From: Streptomyces sp. MST-110588
GTDB taxonomy: Bacteria > Actinomycetota > Actinomycetes > Streptomycetales > Streptomycetaceae
Direction: 5' to 3'
DNA: 64,000 nucleotides
Assembly (NCBI RefSeq): GCF_022695595.1
Contig: NZ_CP074380.1
Span: 3,980,001-4,044,000, forward strand
Shown one piece after another: positions 27,171 to 36,263 of the stretch; the stretch's first letter is position 1; each line of letters begins with the position of its first letter. Under the pieces are notes generated by a model, which worked only from the letters and a program-made list of their open reading frames with translations, made no database searches and had not been told where the DNA came from. The position numbers were made by a program, and so were the translations under genes.

Positions 27171-28544
27171 GTGCACCCCTGCCGAGTGAAGATCGCGTGG
27201 TGGACTGACGGCGTGCACAAAGAGACGGAGCGAAGGCAGACAGAGCGAAGGCAGACGGAACCAGAGCGGCAAAAACAACGGCAGGAACAACGGCAGGAAC
27301 GGCGGACACAGTGGTCGGGGTCGCCGGGGCAGGCACTCCTCCCCGTAGGCGCTCGTAAGACGGCGGCCTGGTCCGGCGTCGTACTCCTGGTGGCCGCCGT
27401 CGCCGCCGTGGGTGTGTGGCTGTGCGTGGAGCTGAGCGCCGCGGTCACGCCCGTCCTGCTGGCCCTGCTGGGCAGCGCGCTGCTGGGCCCGCTGTACCGG
27501 CGGCTGGTGGCCATGAAGCTCAACCGCTCGCTGGCGGCCGGGCTGACCTGCGCGGTGCTGCTGGTGTTCGTCGGCGGCGCGGCCTACATCGTGGTGAACG
27601 CGCTGATGGAGACCGGTGACCAGATCATCGCGTCCCTGAAGCAGGCGGCCAAGGACGTCTCCCGCCACTTCGGCACCGCGGGCACCTCGCTGGACGACAT
27701 CGCCTCCAACGCCAAAGCACTGATAGGGAAGTTCGGCGGCACCGCGGCCTCCGGGCTGCTGACGGGCGTGAGCATGGTGAGCCAGTTCCTGGCCGCCGCG
27801 GTTCTGGCGCTGCTGCTGACGTTCTTCTTCCTGCGCGACTCCGGCAAGGCCGTACGCGCCCTGAACCACTGGGCGCCGGGCGACTCCGGCCCGCATCTGG
27901 AGCGGATGGCGCGGCGCGGCTTCCAGGCCGTCGAGGGCTTCATGCGCGGTACGACGCTGATCGCGTTCATCGACGCGCTGTGCATCACCGTCGGGCTGCT
28001 GATCCTGGGTGTGCCGGGCGCGGTGGGCCTGGGCGCGCTGGTCTTCGTGGGCGCCTACATCCCCTATCTGGGTGCGTTCATCTCCGGCGCGGTGTCCATC
28101 CTGGTGGCGCTCGCGGACCGCGGGCTGGCGATCGCGGTGTGGGCGCTGGGCGTCGTCCTGCTCGTACAGGTGCTGGAGGGGCACATCCTCCAGCCGGTGA
28201 TCCAGAGCCGTACGGTCCAGATGCACCCGGCCGTCGTACTGCTGGCGATCACGGCGGGCGCCAGCGTGGCCGGAATCCTGGGGATGCTGCTGTCGGTGCC
28301 GCTGACCGCCGCGGCCTTCGGTGTGCTCTCGGAGCTGCGCGGGCACTACGCGGCGGGCTCGGGCACCGACTCCCCGGAAGCCGCAGGGGGTCCGGGAGGC
28401 CCGGAAGACCCGCGGGAGCCGGGCGACCCCGGGCCAGGAGATCCAGGAGACCCCGGAGACCCGGGGACCACGGGAGGTGCCACGGCCGACGCGCCGCCCG
28501 GTACGGACGGCGGCGCCGCCCCGCCCCCGCCCGCGTCCTCATAG
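27171..28544 (+). CDS. AI-2E family transporter (PF01594-type permease)
   Basis: About 457 aa. A highly charged N-terminus with repeats (ERRQTERRQTE, RQEQRQE) is followed by about seven membrane helices, including the conserved GAYIPYLGAFISG and LLVQVLEGHILQPVIQSRTVQMHP segments. The C-terminus is a 60-residue Gly/Pro/Asp tail. Substrate unknown despite the family name. The start is uncertain (GTG 27171, 27186 or 27213; none has a good RBS). The tail-coding DNA overlaps the opposite-strand phosphatase gene by 199 bp. Confidence 0.82.
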   Translation: MHPCRVKIAWWTDGVHKETERRQTERRQTEPERQKQRQEQRQERRTQWSGSPGQALLPVGARKTAAWSGVVLLVAAVAAVGVWLCVELSAAVTPVLLALLGSALLGPLYRRLVAMKLNRSLAAGLTCAVLLVFVGGAAYIVVNALMETGDQIIASLKQAAKDVSRHFGTAGTSLDDIASNAKALIGKFGGTAASGLLTGVSMVSQFLAAAVLALLLTFFFLRDSGKAVRALNHWAPGDSGPHLERMARRGFQAVEGFMRGTTLIAFIDALCITVGLLILGVPGAVGLGALVFVGAYIPYLGAFISGAVSILVALADRGLAIAVWALGVVLLVQVLEGHILQPVIQSRTVQMHPAVVLLAITAGASVAGILGMLLSVPLTAAAFGVLSELRGHYAAGSGTDSPEAAGGPGGPEDPREPGDPGPGDPGDPGDPGTTGGATADAPPGTDGGAAPPPPASS

Positions 28545-30634
28545 AGCTCGAACCACGTCGACTTGCCGTCCCCGCGCGGATCCACGCCCCACGCGCCGGC
28601 CAGCAGTTCCATCAGCACCAGCCCGCGGCCCGAGGACGCCAGTTCCCCGGGGCTGCGGCGGTGCGGGAGCTCGTCGCTGCCGTCGGCGACGTCGACGCGG
28701 ATGCGCCGGTGGCCGCGCGGACCGGTGATCTCGGCGACCAGCAGCGCGTCCCCGTCGGTGTGGGTGAGCACGTTGGTGACCATCTCGGAGACCATCAGGA
28801 CGGCGGAGTCCACCTGGTCCTCGTCCGCCCAGTCGTGCAGCACGTCGCGGACCTGGCGGCGGGCCTCGGCTATGCGCTCCGGCTCGGCCTGGGCGACGGT
28901 CAGCACTGTACGCCGCATGTGTTCGTGCCCGGCGCCGCCGCCCGTGCCGATCGCACAGCTCGCGCCGTCCCGGCCCAGCAGCAGCATCGCGATGTCGTCC
29001 TCGCGGCGGTCCACCAGCGGCCCGGTCGTGTGGTACGAGAACGGGCCGTGCACGGCCTGGACCAGGGCGTCGGCGAGCCGTTCCAGGCCCTCCCCGTCCT
29101 CCCCCTCCTCGTACGCCTCCAGGATGTCGCGCAGCCGCGCCCAGCCGCTCTCCAGATCGTGGCCGCCGGTCTCGATGAGGCCGTCGGTGCAGACCAGCAT
29201 CGTCTCGCCGGGCTCCAGGACGAAGCGGGTGGTGGGGTAGTCGGTGTCCGGGTCGATGCCCAGCGGCAGCCCGCCCGCGGTGGGCCGTACGAGCATCGTG
29301 CCGTCGGCCATCCGGATGGCCGGGTCGGGGTGGCCGGCCCGGGCGATGTCCAGCAGGCCGGTCGCCGGGTCGACCTCCATGTAGAGGCAGGTGGCGAAGC
29401 GCGGGTCCTGGCCGGCCGCCTCGGTGTCGTTGATGCCGCACAGGAAGCGGGAGGCGCGGGAGAGGACCGCGTCGGGGTGGTGGCCCTCGGAGGCGTAGGC
29501 GCGCAGCGCGATCCGCAGTTGTCCCATGAGGCCCGCGGCCCGTACGTCATGGCCCTGTACGTCCCCGATGACCAGGGCGAGCCGGCCGGACGGCAGGGTG
29601 ATCATGTCGTACCAGTCGCCGCCGACCTCCAGGCCGCCGCCGGTCGGTACGTACCGTGCCGCGACCGTCATACCGGGAATGTCCGGCTGCACCGTCGGCA
29701 TCATGCTGCGCTGGAGCCCCACCGACAGCTCGCGCTGCGTCTCCTGGTCACCGGCCCGCGCCAGGGCCTGGGCGAGCATCCGGGCGACGGTGGTGAGCAC
29801 CGAGCGCTCGTCGGGGGTGAAGGCGACCGGGTGGCCGAAGGCCGCCATCCAGGCGCCGATCGTCCTTCCCGCGTTGATCAGCGGGAGGAAGGCCCAGGAG
29901 GCGCGGTGGAAGGCGGAGGCCAGCGGCCAGGTGGTGGGGTAGCGGCGGCGGTAGTCCTCGGGGGTGGGCAGGTAGATGGCCCGGCCCGTACGTATGACCT
30001 CGGCCGCCGGGTAGTCGGTGTTCAGCGGCATGTCGGCGAAGGGCTGTTCGTCACCGGATTTGTGCCCGTGGTGGCCGATGACCGAGATCCGGTCGGCCTC
30101 GATGCCGAAGACCGCCAGGCCGTCCGGCATGAAGCCGGGCATCGACAGGCCGGCGGCCACCCGCAGCACCTCTTCGGTGGAGCGGGCCTCGGCCAGCGCG
30201 CGGCCGGCGTCCAGCAGGAAGGCTTCGCGCGAGCGCCGCCAGTCGCCGGTGATGGGGGTGTGCGCGGAGGAGGTGCCGGGCTGCGGCTCGGGGACCTCCT
30301 GGAGGGTGCCGACCAGCTCGTACGTACCGTCCGGGTTGACCAGGGGACGGGCGCGGCTGCGGACCACGCGCCGCACCCGGCCGCTCTCGTCCACGATCCG
30401 CAGCCGGGCCTCGGCGAGGGTGTCCTCGGCGACGGCGAGCTGCACGATGCCGTTGATCTCGGCGAAGTCCACGGGGTGGAAGCGGGAGCGGACGGCGGCT
30501 TCGGTGTGCGCCGCGGGGTCCTCGGGCAGGCCCAGCAGCCGGGCCGCCTCGGCGTCCAGGGTCACGCCGCCTGTGGCCCTGTCCCAGCGCCACAGGCCGG
30601 TCGCGATGGCGGCCAGGAGCTCCTTGGTGCGCAT
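28346..30634 (-). CDS. SpoIIE-type PP2C phosphatase with PAS, GAF and HATPase domains
   Basis: 762 aa: PAS-like (about 1-120), GAF (about 150-300), SpoIIE/PPM phosphatase (about 320-550, metal motifs VGGDWYDMI, VIGDVQGHD, CTDGLIE, REDDIAML), then a RsbW-like HATPase_c kinase domain (about 575-695, with MVTNVLTHT). A Pro/Gly/Ser tail of about 65 residues ends it. Such proteins act on anti-sigma-factor antagonists in partner switching. No sigma factor or antagonist is adjacent, so the partner is elsewhere. Divergent from aspS. Confidence 0.9.
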   Translation of the reverse strand: MRTKELLAAIATGLWRWDRATGGVTLDAEAARLLGLPEDPAAHTEAAVRSRFHPVDFAEINGIVQLAVAEDTLAEARLRIVDESGRVRRVVRSRARPLVNPDGTYELVGTLQEVPEPQPGTSSAHTPITGDWRRSREAFLLDAGRALAEARSTEEVLRVAAGLSMPGFMPDGLAVFGIEADRISVIGHHGHKSGDEQPFADMPLNTDYPAAEVIRTGRAIYLPTPEDYRRRYPTTWPLASAFHRASWAFLPLINAGRTIGAWMAAFGHPVAFTPDERSVLTTVARMLAQALARAGDQETQRELSVGLQRSMMPTVQPDIPGMTVAARYVPTGGGLEVGGDWYDMITLPSGRLALVIGDVQGHDVRAAGLMGQLRIALRAYASEGHHPDAVLSRASRFLCGINDTEAAGQDPRFATCLYMEVDPATGLLDIARAGHPDPAIRMADGTMLVRPTAGGLPLGIDPDTDYPTTRFVLEPGETMLVCTDGLIETGGHDLESGWARLRDILEAYEEGEDGEGLERLADALVQAVHGPFSYHTTGPLVDRREDDIAMLLLGRDGASCAIGTGGGAGHEHMRRTVLTVAQAEPERIAEARRQVRDVLHDWADEDQVDSAVLMVSEMVTNVLTHTDGDALLVAEITGPRGHRRIRVDVADGSDELPHRRSPGELASSGRGLVLMELLAGAWGVDPRGDGKSTWFELYEDAGGGGAAPPSVPGGASAVAPPVVPGSPGSPGSPGPGSPGSRGSSGPPGPPAASGESVPEPAA

Positions 30635-31015
30635 TGCATCACTTTATGTGAGTTTGGCGGGACCCGACCAGCTTGGCTGGGCCCGTCGGGATCGGGCGGC
30701 TTGCCCACCGGGATCGGGCGCCTTATGAGGGCCGGTACGTGGACGAGGACGCGGCGGCCCGGCCGGACGAGACCGTACGAGACCGGAAAGGGCCACCGGA
30801 ACCGGCCACCGGACACGGTCACCGCAAACAGCCACCGGAACCGGCCACCGGACGTGACCATCGTCCCACGGCGCATGCGATCCGCATATGTCAACCGAAC
30901 GGCGGCGCCCGGGACGGTAACCTGAAGCGGGTGTCTCCATGGTCCATACCGCTCGGTCCGGACGGTGGAGGTCCCCAAGACCCCCCTCTTCGACTCGCGA
31001 CGACTTGGATGAGCG
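30635..31015. other. Divergent region between SpoIIE phosphatase and aspS
   Basis: 381 bp. It contains a 23-bp direct repeat (30792-30814 and 30831-30853) and a TAACCT hexamer near 30920 that could be the aspS -10. No T-box features and no ORF with coding bias were seen. Confidence 0.5.
30792..30853 (+). repeat. 23-bp direct repeat, 39-bp spacing, upstream of aspS
   Basis: Identical 23-mers at 30792-30814 and 30831-30853, beginning GCCACCGGAACCGG. Each is itself built of GCCACCGGA half-units. Confidence 0.85.
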
Positions 31016-32779
31016 ATGCATCGTTACCGGTCCCACACCTGCGGCGAGCTCCGGGCGACGGACGTCGACACCGACGTCCGGCTCAGCGGCTGGCTGCACA
31101 ATCGACGTGACCTGGGCGGCATCCTCTTCATCGATCTGCGCGACCACTACGGTCTCGTGCAGCTCGTCGCCCGCCCCGGCACCCCCGCCAACGAGGTCCT
31201 CGGCTCGCTGACCAAGGAGTCCGTCGTACGGATCGACGGCAAGGTCAGCGCCCGCGGCGCGGACAACGTCAACCCCGACCTGCCGACCGGCGAGATCGAG
31301 ATCGAGGTCTCCTCCGTCGAGGTGCTGGGCGCCGCCGAGCAGATCCCCTTCACGATCAACGCCGAGGACGGGGTGAACGAGGAGAAGCGCCTCGAATACC
31401 GCTTCCTGGACCTGCGGCGCGAGCGCATGCACCGCAACATCATGCTGCGTACCGCCGTCATCTCCGCCATCCGCCACAAGATGGTGGCGCTGGGCTTCAA
31501 CGAGATGGCGACCCCGATCCTGTCGGCGACCTCCCCCGAGGGCGCCCGCGACTTCCTGGTCCCCTCGCGGCTGCACGCCGGCAAGTTCTACGCGCTGCCG
31601 CAGGCCCCGCAGCAGTTCAAGCAGCTCCTGATGATCGCGGGCTTCGACCGCTACTTCCAGATCGCACCCTGCTTCCGTGACGAGGACGCCCGCGCGGACC
31701 GCTCGCCGGGCGAGTTCTACCAGCTCGACGTCGAGATGAGCTTCGTCGAGCAGGAGGATGTCTTCCAGCCGATCGAGAAGCTCATGACCGAGCTGTTCAC
31801 CGAGTTCGGCGGCGGCCGGACCGTCACCTCCCCCTTCCCGCGCATCCCCTTCCGCGAGGCGATGCTCAAGTACGGCTCCGACAAGCCGGACCTGCGCGCC
31901 AAGCTGGAACTGGTCGACGTCTCGGAGATCTTCGCCGGCTCCGGCTTCAAGGCGTTCGCCGACAAGCACGTCCGCGCCCTGGCGGTCCCCGACACCGCCG
32001 ACCAGCCGCGGAAGTTCTTCGACCAGATGGGTGAGTTCGCGGTCGCCCAGGGCGCCAAGGGCCTGGCCTGGGTGCGCGTGGGCGAGGAAGGCACGCTGAC
32101 CGGCCCGATCGCCAAGTTCCTCACCGAGGACGACGTCAAGGCGCTGCTGACCACGCTGGACGCGAAGCCCGGCCACGCGATCTTCTTCGGCGCGGGCGAG
32201 TTCGACGAGGTCTCCAAGATCATGGGCGCGGTCCGCGTCGAGGCCGCCAAGCGCGCCGGCCACTTCGAGGAGAACGTCTTCCGCTTCTGCTGGATCGTCG
32301 ACTTCCCGATGTTCGAGAAGGACGAGGACACCGGCAAGATCGAGTTCTCCCACAACCCGTTCTCCATGCCCCAGGGCGGCCTCCAGGCCCTGGAGACCAT
32401 GGACCCGCTGGACATCCTGGCCTGGCAGTACGACATCGTCTGCAACGGCGTCGAGCTGTCCTCCGGCGCGATCCGCAACCACGAGCCCGAGGTCATGTAC
32501 AAGGCCTTCGAGATCGCCGGTTACTCCAAGGAGACCGTCGAGCAGGAGTTCGGCGGCATGCTCCGCGCCTTCAAGTTCGGCGCCCCGCCCCACGGCGGCA
32601 TCGCCCCCGGCGTCGACCGCATCGTCATGCTCCTGGCCGACGAGCCCAACATCCGCGAGACCATCGCCTTCCCGCTCAACGGCAACGCCCAGGACCTCCT
32701 GATGGGCGCCCCGAGCGAGGTCGAGGAGTCCCGCCTGAAGGAACTCCACCTCTCGATCCGCAAGCCGCAGGTCAAGTAG
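31016..32779 (+). CDS. aspS: Aspartyl-tRNA synthetase
   Basis: 587 aa, bacterial class II AspRS. N-terminal OB-fold anticodon domain ([21 protein letters not shown]), catalytic motif 2 [19 protein letters not shown] (about residue 220), a GAD insertion domain, and motif 3 [12 protein letters not shown] (about 528). It charges tRNA-Asp; a bacterial-type enzyme in actinobacteria may also be non-discriminating for tRNA-Asn. Followed by two hairpins. The nearby metG is a conserved neighbour in streptomycetes. Confidence 0.97.
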   Translation: MHRYRSHTCGELRATDVDTDVRLSGWLHNRRDLGGILFIDLRDHYGLVQLVARPGTPANEVLGSLTKESVVRIDGKVSARGADNVNPDLPTGEIEIEVSSVEVLGAAEQIPFTINAEDGVNEEKRLEYRFLDLRRERMHRNIMLRTAVISAIRHKMVALGFNEMATPILSATSPEGARDFLVPSRLHAGKFYALPQAPQQFKQLLMIAGFDRYFQIAPCFRDEDARADRSPGEFYQLDVEMSFVEQEDVFQPIEKLMTELFTEFGGGRTVTSPFPRIPFREAMLKYGSDKPDLRAKLELVDVSEIFAGSGFKAFADKHVRALAVPDTADQPRKFFDQMGEFAVAQGAKGLAWVRVGEEGTLTGPIAKFLTEDDVKALLTTLDAKPGHAIFFGAGEFDEVSKIMGAVRVEAAKRAGHFEENVFRFCWIVDFPMFEKDEDTGKIEFSHNPFSMPQGGLQALETMDPLDILAWQYDIVCNGVELSSGAIRNHEPEVMYKAFEIAGYSKETVEQEFGGMLRAFKFGAPPHGGIAPGVDRIVMLLADEPNIRETIAFPLNGNAQDLLMGAPSEVEESRLKELHLSIRKPQVK

Positions 32780-32787
32780 CCCCTCCC

Positions 32788-32815
32788 CGCGCCGGCCTCC
32801 ACGGGGGCCGGCGCG
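32788..32815 (+). terminator. First hairpin after aspS
   Basis: Perfect 10-bp stem CGCGCCGGCC/GGCCGGCGCG with an 8-nt loop, 8 bp after the aspS stop. Confidence 0.7.
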
Positions 32816-32832
32816 CGGCATCCGGCGCCCAG

Positions 32833-32865
32833 GGCTGTCGGGACTTCTGGTCCCGGCAGCCTTTT
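32833..32865 (+). terminator. Intrinsic terminator after aspS
   Basis: A 12-bp stem (GGCTGTCGGGAC paired with GTCCCGGCAGCC, one G-U pair) with loop TTCTG, followed directly by TTTT. This is the best rho-independent terminator in the window. Confidence 0.88.
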
Positions 32866-32903
32866 GCGTTGGGTGCCCGGCCCGGCCGCCTGGAATCACT
32901 GCG

Positions 32904-32932
32904 TTGTTGCCGCGTGAAAACAGCGCTAATCT
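32904..32932 (+). promoter_or_regulatory. vapBC promoter
   Basis: TTGTTG (32904-32909), 17-bp spacer, TAATCT (32927-32932). The vapB ATG follows 6 nt later with no Shine-Dalgarno, indicating a leaderless transcript. Confidence 0.6.
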
Positions 32933-32938
32933 GCATGC

Positions 32939-33166
32939 ATGGCCACCGTACAGATCAGGAACCTGAACGACACCGCGTACGCCATACTGCGCCGCCGCGC
33001 GGCCGACTCCGGCCGTTCACTCCAGGAGTACCTGCGGACTCGACTGGAGCAGGAAGCCACGACCCCGACGGTCGAGGAGGCCCTGGCCGAAGCCAGGGCG
33101 GAACTGACCGGTGAGGTGCCCGTGAGCGCTATCGTCCACGTACAGCGTGAAGGCCGCGAACGGTGA
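32939..33166 (+). CDS. VapB/FitA-like antitoxin
   Basis: 75 aa. N-terminal ribbon-helix-helix (VQIRNLNDTAYAILRRRAADSGRSLQEYLRTRL) for DNA binding and a C-terminal toxin-neutralising tail. It should repress its own promoter together with the toxin. It overlaps the PIN gene by 4 bp (GTGA), the standard antitoxin-first arrangement. Confidence 0.88.
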   Translation: MATVQIRNLNDTAYAILRRRAADSGRSLQEYLRTRLEQEATTPTVEEALAEARAELTGEVPVSAIVHVQREGRER

Positions 33167-33555
33167 TCGTCGTCGACAACTCCGTACTGATCTCCGCCCT
33201 CGTGGACGCGGGCCCCACAGGCAAAGCATGTGCCGCGCGGCTGTCCGGCGAACGGTTGGCGGCGCCGGCGGTCATCGACTTCGAGGCGCTGCACGTACTG
33301 CGCGGTCTGCTCCTCGGCAACAAGATCACGCAGCCGGTCGCGGACCGCGCGGCGCGCTGCCTGCCCACCTTCCCGGTGGACCGGGTCCCGACCACCTCAC
33401 TCGTCGGCCGGATCTGGGAGCTACGCGGCAACTACACCGCGTACGACGCCGCATACGTGGCATTGGCGGAACAACTCGGCGCACCTTTGGTGACCAGCGA
33501 TGCCAAAATGCAGCGCGCCAATGGGGCACGGTGCGTCGTCGAAGTGATCCGGTAA
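33163..33555 (+). CDS. VapC-like PIN-domain RNase toxin
   Basis: 130 aa. Acidic PIN residues are in place: IVVDNSVLIS (Asp), DFEALHVLRG (Glu), YTAYDAAYVALAE (Asp) and LVTSDAKM (Asp). A Mg-dependent endoribonuclease toxin, probably cleaving tRNA or rRNA. GTG start overlaps the antitoxin stop. All catalytic residues being intact suggests a functional module. Confidence 0.9.
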   Translation: MIVVDNSVLISALVDAGPTGKACAARLSGERLAAPAVIDFEALHVLRGLLLGNKITQPVADRAARCLPTFPVDRVPTTSLVGRIWELRGNYTAYDAAYVALAEQLGAPLVTSDAKMQRANGARCVVEVIR

Positions 33556-33666
33556 GCGGTAAGTCCCCGACCCCGCGCCTCTATGGACGAGCTGATCATC
33601 GGCACCCGTACCGGCCCGCAGAGGCGTAGCCGTAGCCGCTCTGTACGCCGACGTACCGACGCACCG

Positions 33667-33703
33667 GGGCCCGTTACCGAATCCCCGATCCGGTAACGGG
33701 CCC
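33667..33703. terminator. Bidirectional hairpin between vapC and metG
   Basis: Perfect 13-bp stem GGGCCCGTTACCG/CGGTAACGGGCCC with an 11-nt loop, placed between convergent genes. A strong structure, without a U-tract on either side. Confidence 0.75.
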
Positions 33704-33733
33704 ACGTACATCCGCGCGTACGCCCTACTCGCC

Positions 33734-35452
33734 CTACTGGCCGCTGTCGCCGCCCCCGAAGCGCTCCCGGTACGACTCAAGGTCGTCCTCGGTGATCTTC
33801 GCGAAGAGCACCGGCGGTACGGTGAAGGCCGTGCCGGCCGCGACCGTGTCCAGCGCCCTGGCCTCCTCCGGGCTCACCCACGTCTTCGTGTCCTCGGCCA
33901 GCGCGAACGCGCCGCGCATGGCCTTCGCCGACGCCGGGATGAACGGCTCGGAGACCACCGCGTACAGGTGGATCAGATTCATGGCCGTACGCAGCGTCAG
34001 CGCCGCCGCTTCCTTGTCGGTCTTGATCTCCAGCCAGGGGGCCTTCTCCTCCAGGTAGGAGTTGCCCGCGCTCCACAGGGCCCGCAGTGCCGCCGCGGCC
34101 TTACGGAACTGGAGCGCCTCCATGTGGCCCTCGTACTCCGCGAGCAGCTCCGCGATCTGCTCGCCGAGCCGGACCTCGGCCTCGCCCGCCGCGGCGCCCG
34201 CCGGGACCTCGTCCCCGAAGCGCTTGCGGGAGAAGGACAGCACGCGGTTGACGAAGTTGCCGAGGGTGTCCGCCAGGTCCTTGTTGACCGAGGAGGAGAA
34301 CAGCTCCCAGGTGAAGGAGGTGTCGTCCGACTCGGGCGCGTTGGCCATCAGGAAGTAGCGCCAGTAGTCGGCCGGCAGCAGCTCCAGCGCGGCGTCGGTG
34401 AAGATGCCGCGCTGCTGGGAGGTGGAGAACTTGCCGCCGTAGTACGTCAGCCAGTTGAACGCCTTGAGGAAGTCGACCCGCTTCCACGGCTCGCGGGTGC
34501 CGATCTGGGTGGCCGGGAACATGACGCTGTGGAACGGCACGTTGTCCTTGGCCATGAACTCCGTGTACCGGACGTCCTCGGCCTCGTACCACCACGACTT
34601 CCAGTCGCGGGCCCCGGGCTCCTGGTCCGCCCACTCCTTCGTCGCCCCGATGTACTCGATCGGCGCGTCGAACCACACGTAGAAGACCTTGCCCTCGGCC
34701 GCCAGCTCCGGCCACACATCGGCCGGCACCGGTACGCCCCACTCCAGGTCACGGGTGATCGACCGGTCCTGCAATCCCTCGGTCAGCCACTTGCGCGCGA
34801 TGGACGACGCGAGCGTCGGCCACTGGTCGCCGTTGGCGTTGATCCACTGCTCGACCTCGCCCTGAAGCTTGGACTGGAGGAGGAAGAGGTGCTTGGTCTC
34901 GCGCACCTCCAGCTCGCTGCTGCCGCTGATCGCCGACCGCGCGTCGATCAGGTCGGTCGGGTCCAGGACGCGGGTGCAGTTCTCACACTGGTCGCCGCGC
35001 GCCTTGTCGTACCCGCAGTGCGGGCACGTACCGACGATGTACCGGTCCGGAAGGAACCGGTCATCAGCGATCGAGAAGACCTGCCGAATGGCCCGCTCTT
35101 CGATAAAACCGTTCTCATTCAGCTTCCGCGCGAAGTGCTGCGTCAGCTCACGGTTCTGCTCCGAGGAACTGCGCCCGAAGTAGTCGAAGCACAGGCTGAA
35201 GCCGTCGTAGATCGCCTTCTGCGCGAGGTGCTGCTCACTGCAGAACGTGTCCACAGGCAGCCCGGCGTCCTTGGCCGCCAGCTCGGCGGGCGTGCCGTGC
35301 TCATCCGTCGCACAGATGTACAGCACCTCGTGCCCACGCTGCCGCAGATACCGCGCGTACACATCCGCCGGGAGCATGGACCCCACCATGTTGCCCAGGT
35401 GCTTGATCCCGTTGATGTACGGAAGGGCGCTGGTGATGAGGTGTCGAGCCAT
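33734..35452 (-). CDS. metG: Methionyl-tRNA synthetase
   Basis: 572 aa, class I. The HIGH-type signature is in [15 protein letters not shown], the zinc knuckle [17 protein letters not shown] is at about 143-159, and the KMSKS loop is KFSTS (about residue 338), a variant common in actinobacteria. C-terminal helical anticodon domain present, with no extra dimerisation domain. ATG 35452 has GGGAG about 9 nt upstream. It marks the boundary between core chromosome and the T7SS/effector region. Confidence 0.97.
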   Translation of the reverse strand: MARHLITSALPYINGIKHLGNMVGSMLPADVYARYLRQRGHEVLYICATDEHGTPAELAAKDAGLPVDTFCSEQHLAQKAIYDGFSLCFDYFGRSSSEQNRELTQHFARKLNENGFIEERAIRQVFSIADDRFLPDRYIVGTCPHCGYDKARGDQCENCTRVLDPTDLIDARSAISGSSELEVRETKHLFLLQSKLQGEVEQWINANGDQWPTLASSIARKWLTEGLQDRSITRDLEWGVPVPADVWPELAAEGKVFYVWFDAPIEYIGATKEWADQEPGARDWKSWWYEAEDVRYTEFMAKDNVPFHSVMFPATQIGTREPWKRVDFLKAFNWLTYYGGKFSTSQQRGIFTDAALELLPADYWRYFLMANAPESDDTSFTWELFSSSVNKDLADTLGNFVNRVLSFSRKRFGDEVPAGAAAGEAEVRLGEQIAELLAEYEGHMEALQFRKAAAALRALWSAGNSYLEEKAPWLEIKTDKEAAALTLRTAMNLIHLYAVVSEPFIPASAKAMRGAFALAEDTKTWVSPEEARALDTVAAGTAFTVPPVLFAKITEDDLESYRERFGGGDSGQ

Positions 35453-35479
35453 TGCCGGCTGCTCCCAAGTCGCTACGGA

Positions 35480-35508
35480 AAGTAAGGTTTTGTTCTACGG
35501 AACGTCAA
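35480..35508 (-). promoter_or_regulatory. metG promoter
   Basis: On the minus strand: TTGACG (35508-35503), 17-bp spacer, TTACTT (35485-35480), then about 28 bp to the metG ATG. Good match to a housekeeping-sigma promoter. Confidence 0.6.
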
Positions 35509-35684
35509 TATCGTACTGGACCGCCCACCCCGGCGGTCGCCCATTTGATCCGGGCTCGAAGACCGTCGGCGTGCAGCGCCGTCGACGCCGAAGCGGCTGT
35601 GGGCCTCGTGCGGCCACCATGCCCGTTGCGGCCTGACCCATCGCGAAGAACGCGGGCGGAGAGCCGAAGCGCAGAGTTGGAGGG

Positions 35685-36263
35685 TCAGTACTCGTCCACG
35701 GTCTTACCCTTCGGCACCTGGAAGCACTCGGAAAGCAGGTCCACGAAGATCTTCGACTTGGGCCCGTCAGGCTTGGCCCGCCCGCTCTCGTCATAGAGGT
35801 GAATGTTCACGAAGAATCTCTTCTCGGCGAATTCTGCCACCAGTTTGAGGCTCTTGCTCGGGCTCTTGTCCGGGCCGTAACCGAAAATCTTCCACCCATG
35901 CTTGGGCAGGTCCGCCTTCAGGCTCGCCATCGCCTTTTTCATGTCTCCCACCGGAACATCTGTCACAGACCAACGATGATGGATCGAGTAAAATCTGCCA
36001 GGATCCTTGCCCGAACACTCGGAAACCCCTGGCCCTCTATCGCTCACCTTGCCGTGCAGGTTGATGAGTTCAAGAATCTTCGCCGAGATATTCCTGACCT
36101 CCGCCCGCGCATCGGAGATTTCTCGGGTTTCCGGAGTGTGGTCCAGCCGGTCGTCAGAATCATTCATCGTTGAACACCCTGTTAGTGCGATAATTGCCAC
36201 CGAAGAAAAAGTGGCGATCCAGATCCGCAAGCACAAACCCTTGCCCACGGTACGGCTACTCAT
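35685..36263 (-). CDS. Cassette A lipoprotein, candidate immunity or partner protein
   Basis: 192 aa. Hydrophobic signal with lipobox ALTGC. The mature domain carries a Cys near the start (GVSEC) and one near the end (LSECF). Its segment LKADLPKHGWKIFGY parallels VERYWKSKGYKITTV of the cassette B lipoprotein, so they are likely distant homologues. ATG 36263 overlaps the hydrolase stop, so the pair is translationally coupled. By analogy with T6SS lipase (Tle)/lipoprotein (Tli) pairs it may protect the producer from the hydrolase; this is inference. Less GC-rich than neighbouring genes. Confidence 0.75.
   Translation of the reverse strand: MSSRTVGKGLCLRIWIATFSSVAIIALTGCSTMNDSDDRLDHTPETREISDARAEVRNISAKILELINLHGKVSDRGPGVSECSGKDPGRFYSIHHRWSVTDVPVGDMKKAMASLKADLPKHGWKIFGYGPDKSPSKSLKLVAEFAEKRFFVNIHLYDESGRAKPDGPKSKIFVDLLSECFQVPKGKTVDEY

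Noticed and set aside
27980..30925. 981-aa open frame on the + strand
   Set aside because: Antisense shadow of the SpoIIE phosphatase; composition is that of a complementary frame and the real gene has all catalytic motifs.
30635..31015. T-box or riboswitch before aspS
   Set aside because: No specifier loop, antiterminator or T-box sequence could be seen; actinobacterial T-boxes are mainly at ileS.
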